Shown here: piece by piece, positions 46,768-54,754 of the stretch
Numbering within the stretch: position 1 is the stretch's first letter
Layout of the letters: the number at the start of each line of letters is the position of its first letter
From: Gaiellasilicea sp963791905
GTDB taxonomy: Bacteria; Actinomycetota; Thermoleophilia; Gaiellales; Gaiellaceae
Assembly (NCBI GenBank): GCA_963791905.1
Contig: CAWBTX010000006.1
Coordinates: forward strand, 124,001-188,000
DNA length: 64,000 bases
Direction of reading: 5' to 3'
Made by a program: the position numbers and the translations under genes
Notes under the pieces: generated by a model
What the model was told of the DNA's origin: nothing
What the model saw: the letters and a program-made list of their open reading frames with translations, nothing else
Database searches by the model: none

Positions 46768-46954
46768 ATGGCGACGCTCGCAGACGGCCGCACGCTCCCG
46801 TTGGGACTGGTACACGGACCCGGCCGTCCTGCGGCTCGAGCGAGATCGCGTCTGGCGTCCGTGCGGGCGTGCTCGAGCACGGGCGCATGCTGCGCGAGTC
46901 GGAGGGCTGATCGCCCACTTCCAAGGGCTGCTCGTGGAGGCGCTCGGCACCTAA
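46768..46954 (+). pseudogene. Rieske aromatic-ring-hydroxylating oxygenase alpha subunit remnant
   Basis: Only the two ends of the gene survive. The first ~30 codons read MATLADGRTLP then, after a frame change, WDWYTDPAVLRLERDRVW, the usual N-terminus of Rieske oxygenase large subunits. It jumps directly to GVLEHGRMLRESEG and, in a third frame, LIAHFQGLLVEALGT before TAA, the usual C-terminus. The Rieske CxH/CxxH cluster and the iron-binding catalytic domain (some 300+ residues) are gone. This is an internal deletion plus frame decay, a genuine gene relic rather than a base-calling slip. Confidence 0.6.
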
Positions 46955-46966
46955 AAAGCCCTGGTT

Positions 46967-47026
46967 ATGGGATGGTTAAGGTTCGGCGCGAAGCTGGTCA
47001 CCGGCCTTGCGGAAGGCACCGACTGA
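46967..47026 (+). CDS. Possible 19-residue peptide upstream of ATP-grasp gene
   Basis: ATG 46967 opens MGWLRFGAKLVTGLAEGTD and stops at 47026, 16 bases before the ATP-grasp ligase start. It is the only open frame filling this gap. No ribosome binding site is visible, and the frame is the same as the oxygenase remnant's last segment, so it may be meaningless. It is recorded because short peptides next to ATP-grasp ligases can be substrates. Confidence 0.2.
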   Translation: MGWLRFGAKLVTGLAEGTD

Positions 47027-47042
47027 TGGCACATAGCAAGCC

Positions 47043-47939
47043 ATGGTTCTTGCACTAATCGCCCAGCGCGACACTGAGACCAACCGCGCGCTCGCAGCCG
47101 CCGCGCCGTCGTGGCTCGACTGCGTCGTGCTGACGCCGGAGCAGAGCCTCCTCCGCCTCGGCCCCGGCGACGCGGCGCTCTGCCGCCTCGACGTGCTGCA
47201 GACGCTCGACGGAGTCGACGACGGGCTATGGGCGCTCGGCTCGCTCGAAGCCGCCGGCGCCAAAGTCCTGAACCCCGCCAGCGCGCTGCTTGCGGCCCAC
47301 GACAAGCTTCTCACCGCCCGGCTCCTCCGCCGAGCCGGGCTCCCGCATCCGCGCACCACCGTCCTACAGCCGGGCGACGCTATTCCGGCGCTGACCGGGC
47401 CGGTGGTCGTGAAGCCCCGGTTCGGCAGCTGGGGCCGCGACGTCGTCCGCTGTGACGACGAGGACGCGTTCCGCCGGCACGTGGCATCCCTCGAGTCGAC
47501 GCCCTGGTTCGGCACGCACGGAGCCCTCGTCCAGGAGCTCGTGCCGACGCAGGGCCGTGACCTCCGGCTGATCGTCGCGGGCGGCACTGTGGTCGGCGCG
47601 ATCTCGCGCGTCGCACCTCCCGGCGAGTGGCGCACGAACGTCTCGCTCGGATCCGTGCGCGTCCCGGTCGAGCCGCCGAGCGAGGCCTGCGCGCTCGCGG
47701 CGCTCTGCGCGTCGGCGACAGGCGCCGACCTGATCGGCGTCGACCTCCTCCCCGACGGCGACGGCGGCTACACCGTCATCGAGCTGAACGGCGCCGTGGA
47801 GTTCACGCACGACTACAGCCTTGGCTCAGACCCGTTCTCGGCCGCCATGTGGCAGCTCGCGCGCCTGACCCTCGGCTGCCCGAACGTCCGCCCGGCGAGC
47901 GCTGCGCCACCCGAGGAGCCGGCCGCCGTCGAAGGCTGA
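47043..47939 (+). CDS. ATP-grasp ligase, RimK/LysX-like
   Basis: 298 residues. The N-terminal pre-ATP-grasp domain (MVLALIAQRDTETNRALAAA) leads to the ATP-grasp fold: SALLAAHDKLLTARLLRRAG (entry helix), GPVVVKPRFGSWGRDVVRC (glycine-rich loop and Lys), FGTHGALVQELVPTQGRDLR, and LIGVDLLPDGDGGYTVIELN followed by GAVEFTHDYS (Mg-binding Asp, Glu and Asn). This matches RimK-type enzymes that add an amino acid to a carboxylate. The substrate is unknown; no LysW carrier gene is present. A PHP-domain gene follows after 71 bp. Confidence 0.83.
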   Translation: MVLALIAQRDTETNRALAAAAPSWLDCVVLTPEQSLLRLGPGDAALCRLDVLQTLDGVDDGLWALGSLEAAGAKVLNPASALLAAHDKLLTARLLRRAGLPHPRTTVLQPGDAIPALTGPVVVKPRFGSWGRDVVRCDDEDAFRRHVASLESTPWFGTHGALVQELVPTQGRDLRLIVAGGTVVGAISRVAPPGEWRTNVSLGSVRVPVEPPSEACALAALCASATGADLIGVDLLPDGDGGYTVIELNGAVEFTHDYSLGSDPFSAAMWQLARLTLGCPNVRPASAAPPEEPAAVEG

Positions 47940-48010
47940 CGGTCGAATCTTCCCCGCAAATCGACCACTTTTTAGCCCGGATTCCGGGACGCGCGCCGAA
48001 TACTGGAAGT

Positions 48011-48733
48011 GTGAACGCACCGCTGCTCGCCGAGCTCCATGCCCACACGACCTGGAGCGACGGCGCCCTGACGCCGGCCGAGCTCGTCGATCTCTACGGC
48101 AGCGAGGGCTTCGACGTCCTCTGCATCACCGACCACGCGCTGCGCATCACGAGCGCGCGTAACAGCGCCGCACCCTCGCGCAGCGTCCACGCCGGGAACC
48201 ACGCGGCGTACCTGAAGGAGATCGGGCGCGAGGCGGCGCGAGGGTTGCGTGAGTACGGCCTGATCGTGCTTCCCGGTCTCGAGCTCACGGACAACCATCC
48301 CGATCCCGATCTGGCGGCGCACGCGCTCGCGATCGGGCTCGACCGCTTCGTCTCGGTCGAGGACGGCATCGAGGCAGCGCTCGCCGAGGCCGCCGACGCA
48401 GGCGCCGCCCTTGTCGCAGCCCACCCGCACGACACGGAGTCCTCGTCGACGCCCGGCCGGCTCACCCGCCGCTTCGCGCGCGACCGGGAGACGCTGGGTC
48501 CGCTCGTGCACCGCTACGAGCTCTTCAACCGGACGCAGCTCTTCCGCTGGGTCAGCGACGCGAATCTCCCCCACATCGCGACCGGCGACTTCCACCGCCA
48601 CGAGCATCTCGCCGGCTGGAAGACGTGCGTGCCCTGCGAGCGCGACGGACAGGCCGTCGTCGCGCACCTCAGCTCCCGCGCACCCGTCTACCTCTCGCTT
48701 CGCGACGCCGGCGGCCGCGAGCTGGCCGCTTAG
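48011..48733 (+). CDS. PHP-domain metal-dependent phosphoesterase
   Basis: 240 residues from GTG 48011 with GGAAG upstream. All PHP motifs are present: ELHAHTTWSDGALTPAELV (HxH), CITDHALRITS, VLPGLELTDNHP (Glu), VAAHPHDTE (His) and ATGDFHRHEHLAGW (Asp-x-His). It is a trinuclear metal site protein of the YciV/RNase AM-like group, which hydrolyse phosphoesters such as 3',5'-nucleotide bisphosphates or RNA 5' ends. The start codon comes 71 bp after the ATP-grasp gene, probably the same transcript. Confidence 0.85.
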   Translation: MNAPLLAELHAHTTWSDGALTPAELVDLYGSEGFDVLCITDHALRITSARNSAAPSRSVHAGNHAAYLKEIGREAARGLREYGLIVLPGLELTDNHPDPDLAAHALAIGLDRFVSVEDGIEAALAEAADAGAALVAAHPHDTESSSTPGRLTRRFARDRETLGPLVHRYELFNRTQLFRWVSDANLPHIATGDFHRHEHLAGWKTCVPCERDGQAVVAHLSSRAPVYLSLRDAGGRELAA

Positions 48734-48747
48734 CTCTTCGACCGGAC

Positions 48748-48791
48748 GTTCACCACATCGCCACCGAATCGCGACCAGGCGGCAACCGCGG
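48748..48791 (+). promoter_or_regulatory. PHO box upstream of ppk: four 11-bp repeats
   Basis: Four 11-bp units beginning with GTTCACCACAT carry ACC at 48752, 48763, 48774 and 48785, exactly 11 bp apart, ending 29 bases before the ppk start. Actinobacterial PhoP binds such 11-bp direct repeats (GTTCACC type). The same architecture recurs at 53747, 58116 and 61095. Confidence 0.65.
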
Positions 48792-48820
48792 TTGTGCGCG
48801 TGGGGCAAGATGATAGGACG

Positions 48821-50923
48821 GTGGCACTGACGAAGACCGTGGCCGAGAGCAGCGGCGAGCGACTCCTCAATCGCGAGCTCTCGGCGCTCGAATACAACGC
48901 ACGGCTTCTCGACCTCGCCGCCGACGAGACGCTGCCGCTGCTCGAGCGCGTGAAGATGTGCCGCTACTTCTCGTCGAACCTCGACGAATTCTTCATGGTG
49001 CGCGTGGCCGGCCTGCTCGACCAGGCCGCGGCGGGAGTCGTCGTCCAATCGGCAGACGGGCTGATGCCGCGCGCTGCGCTCCACGGGATCCGCGAGCGCG
49101 TCCTCGAGCTGACCTCACGCCAGGCGAAGCTCTGGAAGAAGCAGCTTCGGCCGGCGCTCGCCGCCGAAGAGATCTCGATCGTGCCCGTCGACGATCTGGG
49201 GCCGGAGGAGCTCGCCGAGCTCGAGCAGAGGTTCGAGCAGGAGATCTTCCCGGTGCTGACCCCGCTCGGCGTCGGACCGGGCCAGCCGTTCCCGTACATC
49301 TCCGGGCTGTCGCTCAGCCTCGGCGTGCTCGCACGCGACCCGGACACGGGCGAAGAGCGCTTCGCGCGCGTCAAGGTGCCGGAGGGCCTGCCGCGGTTCT
49401 TCCCGATCGGCTCGCGCGGTTGCCTGCTGCAGCTCGAGCAGGTGATCACCCACTTCCTCGACCGCCTCTTCCCGGGGATGGAGATCCTCGAGCACGCGGT
49501 CTTTCGCGTCACGCGGGACGCCGACTTCGAGCTGTCGGACGACGCCGACGACCTCCTCGAGGCTGTCGAGACCGAGCTGAGACGACGTCGGTTCGGCGAC
49601 GTCGTCCGCGTCGAGGTCTCGAGCTCGACCTCCCGCGGGATGCTCGAGCGGCTGCAGCAGGGCTTCGGCGCAAGCGACGACCAGGTGTACGAGATCCACG
49701 GGCTCATCGACCTCGCCGACCTCGACGAGCTGATCGCGATCGACCGGCCCGACCTCAAGCATCCGCCCGCACCGGGCTCGACACCGGTCCGGCTGGCGCA
49801 CGTCAAGCAATCACGTGAGCTCTTCGACGAGATCCGCCGGAACGACATCCTCGTCCACCAGCCGTACGAGTCCTTCTCGGCGAGTTTCGAGGCGTTCGTC
49901 CGCGCGGCGGCGCGCGACCCGGACGTGATCGCCGTCAAGACCGCCGTGTACAGGACGAGCGGCGACAGCCCGCTGATTCCCGCCCTGATCGAGGCCGCCG
50001 AGGACGGCAAGCAGAGCGTCTGCCTCGTCGAGCTGAAGGCCCGCTTCGACGAGCACCGCAACATCGAGTGGTCGCGCGCGCTGGAGCAGGCGGGCGTGCA
50101 CGTCGTCTACGGCTTCCCCGACCTGAAGGTGCACGCGAAGATGACGCTCGTCGTCCGCCGCGAGGGGAACACCTTGCGTCGCTACGTCCACGTCGGCACC
50201 GGCAACTACCACGCGGTCACGGCACGCTCGTACGAGGACGTAGGCATCTTCACGGCCGACCCGGAGATCACCGACGACATCGCCCTCCTCTTCAACTACC
50301 TGACCGGGTTCGGGCGGCCGGCGCACTTCAAGAAGATCCTCGTGGCGCCGTTCGCGCTCCGGGCCCGCCTGATCGACCGCATCCGCGCCGTCGGGCAGGC
50401 CGCGGCGGACGGCAAGGGAGGCCGGATCCGCCTCAAGGTGAACGCCATCACGGACGAGGCGATCATCGACGAGCTCTACGCGGCCTCGCAGCAGGGTGCG
50501 CACATCGAGATCACGGCGCGCTCGATCTCCATGCTCCGCCCGGGCGTGCCGGGCCTCAGCGACAACATCACCGTCCGTTCGATCGCCGGCCGCTACCTGG
50601 AGCACAGCCGGCTGTTCGCATTCGAGGCCGGGGACTCCGCCGAGTTCTTCCTCGGGAGCGCGGATCTGATGACGCGCAACCTCGACCGCCGGATCGAGGT
50701 GCTCGTCCCCATCGAGGCGCCGCGGTTGCGCCAGGAGCTGACCGCGGTCTTCGACAGCGCCTTCGCTGACAATGCCTCGTCCTGGGAGCTGACCCCGGAC
50801 GGGACGTGGACGCGCCGCTCACAAGAAAAGGGCGAGCGTGTCCACAACCATCAGCTGAACCTCCAGCGCCGTGTGCGGCTCCGCTCGCGCCGCGCCGCCA
50901 TCGCGCGAGGCCGGGAGAGGTAA
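48821..50923 (+). CDS. ppk1: Polyphosphate kinase 1
   Basis: 700 residues from GTG 48821. Domain order is normal: N domain (LLNRELSALEYNARLLDLAA), head domain (KMCRYFSSNLDEFFMVRVAG), then two PLD-like catalytic domains. The autophosphorylated His is in YVHVGTGNYHAVTARSYEDV; partner residues are in FDEHRNIEWSRALEQAGVHV and YGFPDLKVHAKMTLVVRR. The end has ITARSISMLRPGVPGLSDNI and FFLGSADLMTRNLDRRIEVL. It makes polyphosphate from ATP reversibly. It is preceded by a PHO box and followed 45 nt later by ppx. Confidence 0.95.
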   Translation: MALTKTVAESSGERLLNRELSALEYNARLLDLAADETLPLLERVKMCRYFSSNLDEFFMVRVAGLLDQAAAGVVVQSADGLMPRAALHGIRERVLELTSRQAKLWKKQLRPALAAEEISIVPVDDLGPEELAELEQRFEQEIFPVLTPLGVGPGQPFPYISGLSLSLGVLARDPDTGEERFARVKVPEGLPRFFPIGSRGCLLQLEQVITHFLDRLFPGMEILEHAVFRVTRDADFELSDDADDLLEAVETELRRRRFGDVVRVEVSSSTSRGMLERLQQGFGASDDQVYEIHGLIDLADLDELIAIDRPDLKHPPAPGSTPVRLAHVKQSRELFDEIRRNDILVHQPYESFSASFEAFVRAAARDPDVIAVKTAVYRTSGDSPLIPALIEAAEDGKQSVCLVELKARFDEHRNIEWSRALEQAGVHVVYGFPDLKVHAKMTLVVRREGNTLRRYVHVGTGNYHAVTARSYEDVGIFTADPEITDDIALLFNYLTGFGRPAHFKKILVAPFALRARLIDRIRAVGQAAADGKGGRIRLKVNAITDEAIIDELYAASQQGAHIEITARSISMLRPGVPGLSDNITVRSIAGRYLEHSRLFAFEAGDSAEFFLGSADLMTRNLDRRIEVLVPIEAPRLRQELTAVFDSAFADNASSWELTPDGTWTRRSQEKGERVHNHQLNLQRRVRLRSRRAAIARGRER

Positions 50924-50968
50924 CCGGTGCTCATAGCCGGGACAGCTCCGGCCGATGCTGAGGCCACA

Positions 50969-51859
50969 ATGGTCGAGATGCGGGTCGGGGTCATCGACGT
51001 GGGGTCGAACACCGTGAGACTGCTCGCGGCAGCCGTCGACGGGGGCTCCGTAACCCCGCTCCGGGAGGAGCGCGCGCACATGGGCCTCGGCGAGGAGATC
51101 CTCCGCCACGGCCGCATCCGCGACGCCAAGCTCGACGAGCTGACGAAGGTCGCGCGCGACTATGCGCGGTTCGCGACCAAGCTCAGGGTCGAGACGCTCG
51201 AGACCGTCGTTACCGCGCCGGGCCGGCAGGGCGACGCGCCCGACCGCCTCGTCCGCTCGCTCGCAAACGCCACCGGCGGCGGCGTGCGCATCGTCACGCC
51301 GGAGGAGGAGGGCAAGCTCGCCTACGCCGGCGCCGTCTCCCGCGCAGGCGTGAGCGACGGCGTCATCGCAGTGTGCGACGTCGGCGGCGGCTCGACCGAG
51401 ATCGTCGTCGGCATGCCGCTCTTCGGGCCGGCCTGGGTCCGCTCGGTCGACGTCGGCTCGCTGCGGCTCACGCTCGCGCTCCTGCAGGGTGATCCGCCTT
51501 CGCCGGGCCGCATCGAGGCCGCGCGCGAGGTGATCCGCCAGGCGTTCGCGACGATCGAGCCGCCGAGGCCGGAGCTGGCGCTCGCGACGGGCGGGAGCGC
51601 CCGTGCGGTCGCGAAGGTCGTCGGCGGCGCTTACGGCGCCCGGGAGCTGGAGCGGCTCGTGCTGTCGCTGGCCTCCCGCACAGCCGAGCAGTCCGCCAAG
51701 GCGCTCGGGCTCGCGCCGCACAGAGCGCGGACGCTGCTCGCCGGCGCCCTCGTGCTCCAGGAGGTCTCGCACCTCCTCGGCACCAAGTTCACGCCCGCGC
51801 GCGGCGGGATCCGTGAGGGCGTGGCACTACGGCTCGCCGCGCTCGAGCTCGCCGCGTAG
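50969..51859 (+). CDS. ppx: Ppx/GppA exopolyphosphatase family protein
   Basis: 296 residues from ATG 50969 (MVEMRVGVIDVGSNTVRLLA; ATG 50978 also possible). The ASKHA fold is shown by VGVIDVGSNTVRLLAAAVDG (phosphate-1 loop), VRIVTPEEEGKLAYAGAVSR (catalytic Glu), and AVCDVGGGSTEIVVGM (phosphate-2 loop). This short form lacks the C-terminal domains of E. coli Ppx, as in actinobacterial Ppx1 proteins. It hydrolyses polyphosphate or pppGpp. The pairing with ppk is classic. The 3' end overlaps the convergent NUDIX gene. Confidence 0.9.
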   Translation: MVEMRVGVIDVGSNTVRLLAAAVDGGSVTPLREERAHMGLGEEILRHGRIRDAKLDELTKVARDYARFATKLRVETLETVVTAPGRQGDAPDRLVRSLANATGGGVRIVTPEEEGKLAYAGAVSRAGVSDGVIAVCDVGGGSTEIVVGMPLFGPAWVRSVDVGSLRLTLALLQGDPPSPGRIEAAREVIRQAFATIEPPRPELALATGGSARAVAKVVGGAYGARELERLVLSLASRTAEQSAKALGLAPHRARTLLAGALVLQEVSHLLGTKFTPARGGIREGVALRLAALELAA

Positions 51860-52271
51860 CTCCGCTCCGCAGGCTCTCGAGCACGGCAGGTCTCGCTCGT
51901 AGGTCAGCAGACGAGACCGCGCATCCTCGGGCGCGAGCCACCTGACCTCGTCCAACTCGCGAGTTCGGGTCGAACGCGCCGCCCTCGACCGTCATCCGCC
52001 ACCAGCGGACGACCTTCCGGCGGCCGCGCGAGTCCCGGTAGCGGGTGGACGGCAGCTCGCGGCCGAGCCGGCAGCGTAGGCCCGTCTCCTCCTGTACCTC
52101 GCGGAGCGCACAGTCCTCGTCGCTCTCACCCGGTTCCGCCTTTCCCTTCGGGAACGTCCAGTCGTCGTACTTCGGCCGGTGCACGACGAGCACCTCCGAG
52201 CCGTCGCGCACGACGACGCCGCCGGCTGCCCTGACGATCCTGTCGCCGAGGACGCGGTCGAGCAGCTTCAC
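51827..52271 (-). CDS. NUDIX hydrolase (MutT-like; one frame change)
   Basis: About 148 residues after correction. GTG 52271 overlaps the CHAD gene stop (GTGA). The NUDIX box is complete: GKAEPGESDEDCALREVQEE followed by TGL. A DWTFPKGK lead is typical of the MutT/Ap4A hydrolase group with DIPP-like activity. One base change near 51962 converts the true continuation ELDEVRWLAPEDARSRLLTY into another frame. The corrected stop lies at 51827, overlapping the end of ppx by 33 bases; uncorrected it runs to 51789. NUDIX proteins next to CHAD and polyphosphate genes may act on diphosphoinositol-like or dinucleotide polyphosphates. Confidence 0.8.
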
Positions 52272-53650
52272 GCGGCGGCCGCGACGCCCTTCCACGCCGA
52301 GCGCCAGGCACGGCGGCGCGCGTTCGCCCGCTCCTGCTCGCGCTCCAGCAGACGGCCGGCGGCGGTCGCGGCCTCCGGCGCGCGCGCGGCGAGCACCCGC
52401 AGCCGCTCCTGCGCCACGACCGCGTCCTGGTGCTCGCCGAGCACGTCCTGCAGCTTCTTGGCGGCCTTGACGTACTCGTCGTCCCCGCGCAGCTCTGCCG
52501 CGTAGCGCGCGCGCTTGGCCTTGATCCGGGCGCGGTGGAGCTGCTCGTCGGTCGCCTCGTCGCCTAGGTCCTTGATCGCCTTGCGCAGCCGACCGTGCTC
52601 GGCGGCCTGGATCTGCTCGAGCGTCACGTCGGTGTCGACGAGCGCGGGCGGCTGCTCGAGACGGTCGAGGATGGCGAAGTAGCGGTCGCTCATCAGCGCG
52701 TCGCTCAGCTGCTGCCGGAGGCCGTCGCGATCCTGCTCGAGCAACGTGACGAGCGCGCGGCCGGCACCGGCTTCCTCGCCGAGGGACTCGACCTCCGTCT
52801 TCAGCCGGTCGATCATGACGTCGAGGTCGCGGCTCGGCCCGAGCTCGCCGCCGAGCCAGCCGAGCTCGTCGCGGAGCGGCTCGGACCAGGCCGGATCGAG
52901 CAGCTCGCGGCCGGCGCGGAGGAACGCCCGCAGCCGGCGGGTGGCGACGCGGAACTGATGCAGCTCCTCGATGTCGGCGCCGAGGCGCGTGCCGGGATCG
53001 TGCGCGAGCAGTTGGTCGTACTGGGTCTTGAGCGCGGCCGCGAGCGTCGCCGCCGCCTCGCTGCCCTGCACCGGGTGCGTGTCGTCGCGCTCGAACGTCA
53101 AGTCGAGCGCCTGGAACACCTTCGGCCGAGTCTCCCCGTCGGCCGCGCCGGCCCGGCGCAGAGCCCGTTCGATGCGCCGCAGTGCCTTCTCGTCGCCCTC
53201 GAGCAACTCGACCTCGAGCTCCTCGAAGCTGCGCGCGGTCCGGCGCTCGTCGATCACGGTCACCTCGTCGAAGACGATCTCGGCGCCTTGCGCACGCACC
53301 CCGGATCGCTTCGTGCGCAGCCGTACGAGCGGCAGGAGCGGCTCGCCGCGGAGGTATGCGGGCAGGAGCGACATGATCTCCTCAGGAGGAGCCGCCGGAG
53401 TGCCACGGGCCTCGAGCTCGAGTCGTGCGACGCCGCCCTGCGGCAGCTTCAGCTGCCAGAGGCCCTTCCGGTTCTCGATCCGGTGCCGGAGCGTGACGCC
53501 GTGGCGCGCCAGCCGGTGGTCGCGGGTGTCGTGGTAGGTCGAGTCGAACACGCGCGGCTCGATCGCCTCGCCGCCGAGCTCGGGGAGCTCGAAGTCCGGC
53601 CCGGCGCGCAGCTTCACCTCGCGCTCGAGTGTCTCCTTGAGATCCGCCAC
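52268..53650 (-). CDS. CYTH-CHAD domain protein
   Basis: 460 residues. The N-terminal CYTH triphosphate tunnel domain begins TLEREVKLRAGPDFELPEL (ExExK motif reads EREVK) with RHGVTLRHRIENRKGLWQLK and SFEELEVELLEGDEKAL. The C-terminal CHAD helical bundle has ADIEELHQFRVATRRLRAFL, LGGELGPSRDLDVMIDRL and HRARIKAKRARYAAELRG, rich in the conserved His and Arg that bind polyphosphate. CYTH domains hydrolyse triphosphates such as PPPi or ThTP. The neighbourhood (ppk, ppx, pst) supports a polyphosphate-linked role. Divergent from pstS. Confidence 0.9.
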   Translation of the reverse strand: MADLKETLEREVKLRAGPDFELPELGGEAIEPRVFDSTYHDTRDHRLARHGVTLRHRIENRKGLWQLKLPQGGVARLELEARGTPAAPPEEIMSLLPAYLRGEPLLPLVRLRTKRSGVRAQGAEIVFDEVTVIDERRTARSFEELEVELLEGDEKALRRIERALRRAGAADGETRPKVFQALDLTFERDDTHPVQGSEAAATLAAALKTQYDQLLAHDPGTRLGADIEELHQFRVATRRLRAFLRAGRELLDPAWSEPLRDELGWLGGELGPSRDLDVMIDRLKTEVESLGEEAGAGRALVTLLEQDRDGLRQQLSDALMSDRYFAILDRLEQPPALVDTDVTLEQIQAAEHGRLRKAIKDLGDEATDEQLHRARIKAKRARYAAELRGDDEYVKAAKKLQDVLGEHQDAVVAQERLRVLAARAPEAATAAGRLLEREQERANARRRAWRSAWKGVAAAA

Positions 53651-53746
53651 GTTCTCACTTTAGGCGGGACGCGAGTGATCACGTGAAGTATCTGCGCTGA
53701 GGCGTGCCGACGTGCTCGCGAGAGCGCCGCGACTTCTCGCTGCTGT

Positions 53747-53779
53747 TTCACCGGATCGTCACCAGATTTCAACCATTCA
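53747..53779 (+). promoter_or_regulatory. PHO box upstream of pstS: three 11-bp repeats
   Basis: Units beginning TTTCACCGGAT and CGTCACCAGAT, plus a third, place ACC at 53751, 53762 and 53773 in exact 11-bp steps. The box ends 39 bases before the pstS start. It resembles the actinobacterial PhoP box and the sites at 48748, 58116 and 61095. Confidence 0.7.
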
Positions 53780-53818
53780 GCTTCCCAAGGCCCGTACCCC
53801 GGCGCGGAGACTGCCGGG

Positions 53819-54754
53819 ATGACTATGCGCGCGCTTCTCACACTGCTCGGTTGCACTGCGGCCCTCGTCCTCGTCGCGACCGGATGTGGCGGCGACGACG
53901 ATGAGGCCTCCGGTGGAGGGGTGATCACAGCCGACGGCTCGAGCACCGTCGGGCCCTTCACGACCAAGGCGGCAGAGGACTGGAAGGCTTCGGGCGGCGG
54001 GGACGTCACGGTGGGAATCTCCGGCACGGGTGGTGGCTTCGAGCGTTTCTGCGTCGGCGAGACCGACATCTCCAACGCGTCGCGTGAGATCGACGAGGAC
54101 GAGGTTGCAATTTGCGAGCAGAACGACGTCCAATACGTCGAGTTGCAGGTGGCGACGGACGCCCTGACGAACGTTGCCAACTCTGCGAACGACTGGGCGA
54201 CGTGCCTGACCGTGGAGCAGCTGAAGAAGATCTGGGAGCCCAAGTCGGAGGTGACGAGCTGGAAGCAGGTCGACTCCTCCTTCCCGGACGTCGCGCTCAA
54301 GCTCTACGGGCCGGGGACCGACTCGGGGACGTTCGACTACTTCACGGACGTGATCAACGGCGAGGAGGGCGCGAGCCGCACCGACTTTTCCGCCAGCGAG
54401 GACGACAACGTCACCGTGCAGGGCGTCACGGGAGACGAGGGCGGTCTCGGCTACTTCGGCTTCTCGTACTTCGAGGAGAACCAGGACCAGCTGAAGGCGC
54501 TCGAGGTCGACGGCGGCGACGGCTGCGTCGAGCCGAGCGTCGCGACCGCTCAGGACGGGTCGTACTCGCCGCTCGCGCGCCCGCTCTTCATGTACGTGAA
54601 GCTCAGCGCGCTCCAGGACCGCGAGGAAGTGGATGAGTTCGTCCGCTACTCGCTCGAGAACGCGGAGACGGTCGCCGAGGAGGCACAGTTCGTCCCGCTC
54701 ACCCAGGCGCAGATCGACGAGCAACTGCAGAAGCTCGAGGATGCGACCTCATAG
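53819..54754 (+). CDS. pstS: Phosphate ABC transporter substrate-binding lipoprotein
   Basis: 311 residues with a lipoprotein signal (LLGCTAALVLVATGCGG; lipobox Cys in ATGC). The phosphate-binding loops are visible: ITADGSSTVGPFTTKAAEDW, VGISGTGGGFERFCVGETDI and GPGTDSGTFDYFTDVI, all with the Ser/Thr/Asp residues of PstS. It captures phosphate outside the membrane for PstCAB. It is the first gene of pstSCAB-phoU, preceded by a PHO box. A paralogue lies at 58251. Confidence 0.95.
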   Translation: MTMRALLTLLGCTAALVLVATGCGGDDDEASGGGVITADGSSTVGPFTTKAAEDWKASGGGDVTVGISGTGGGFERFCVGETDISNASREIDEDEVAICEQNDVQYVELQVATDALTNVANSANDWATCLTVEQLKKIWEPKSEVTSWKQVDSSFPDVALKLYGPGTDSGTFDYFTDVINGEEGASRTDFSASEDDNVTVQGVTGDEGGLGYFGFSYFEENQDQLKALEVDGGDGCVEPSVATAQDGSYSPLARPLFMYVKLSALQDREEVDEFVRYSLENAETVAEEAQFVPLTQAQIDEQLQKLEDATS

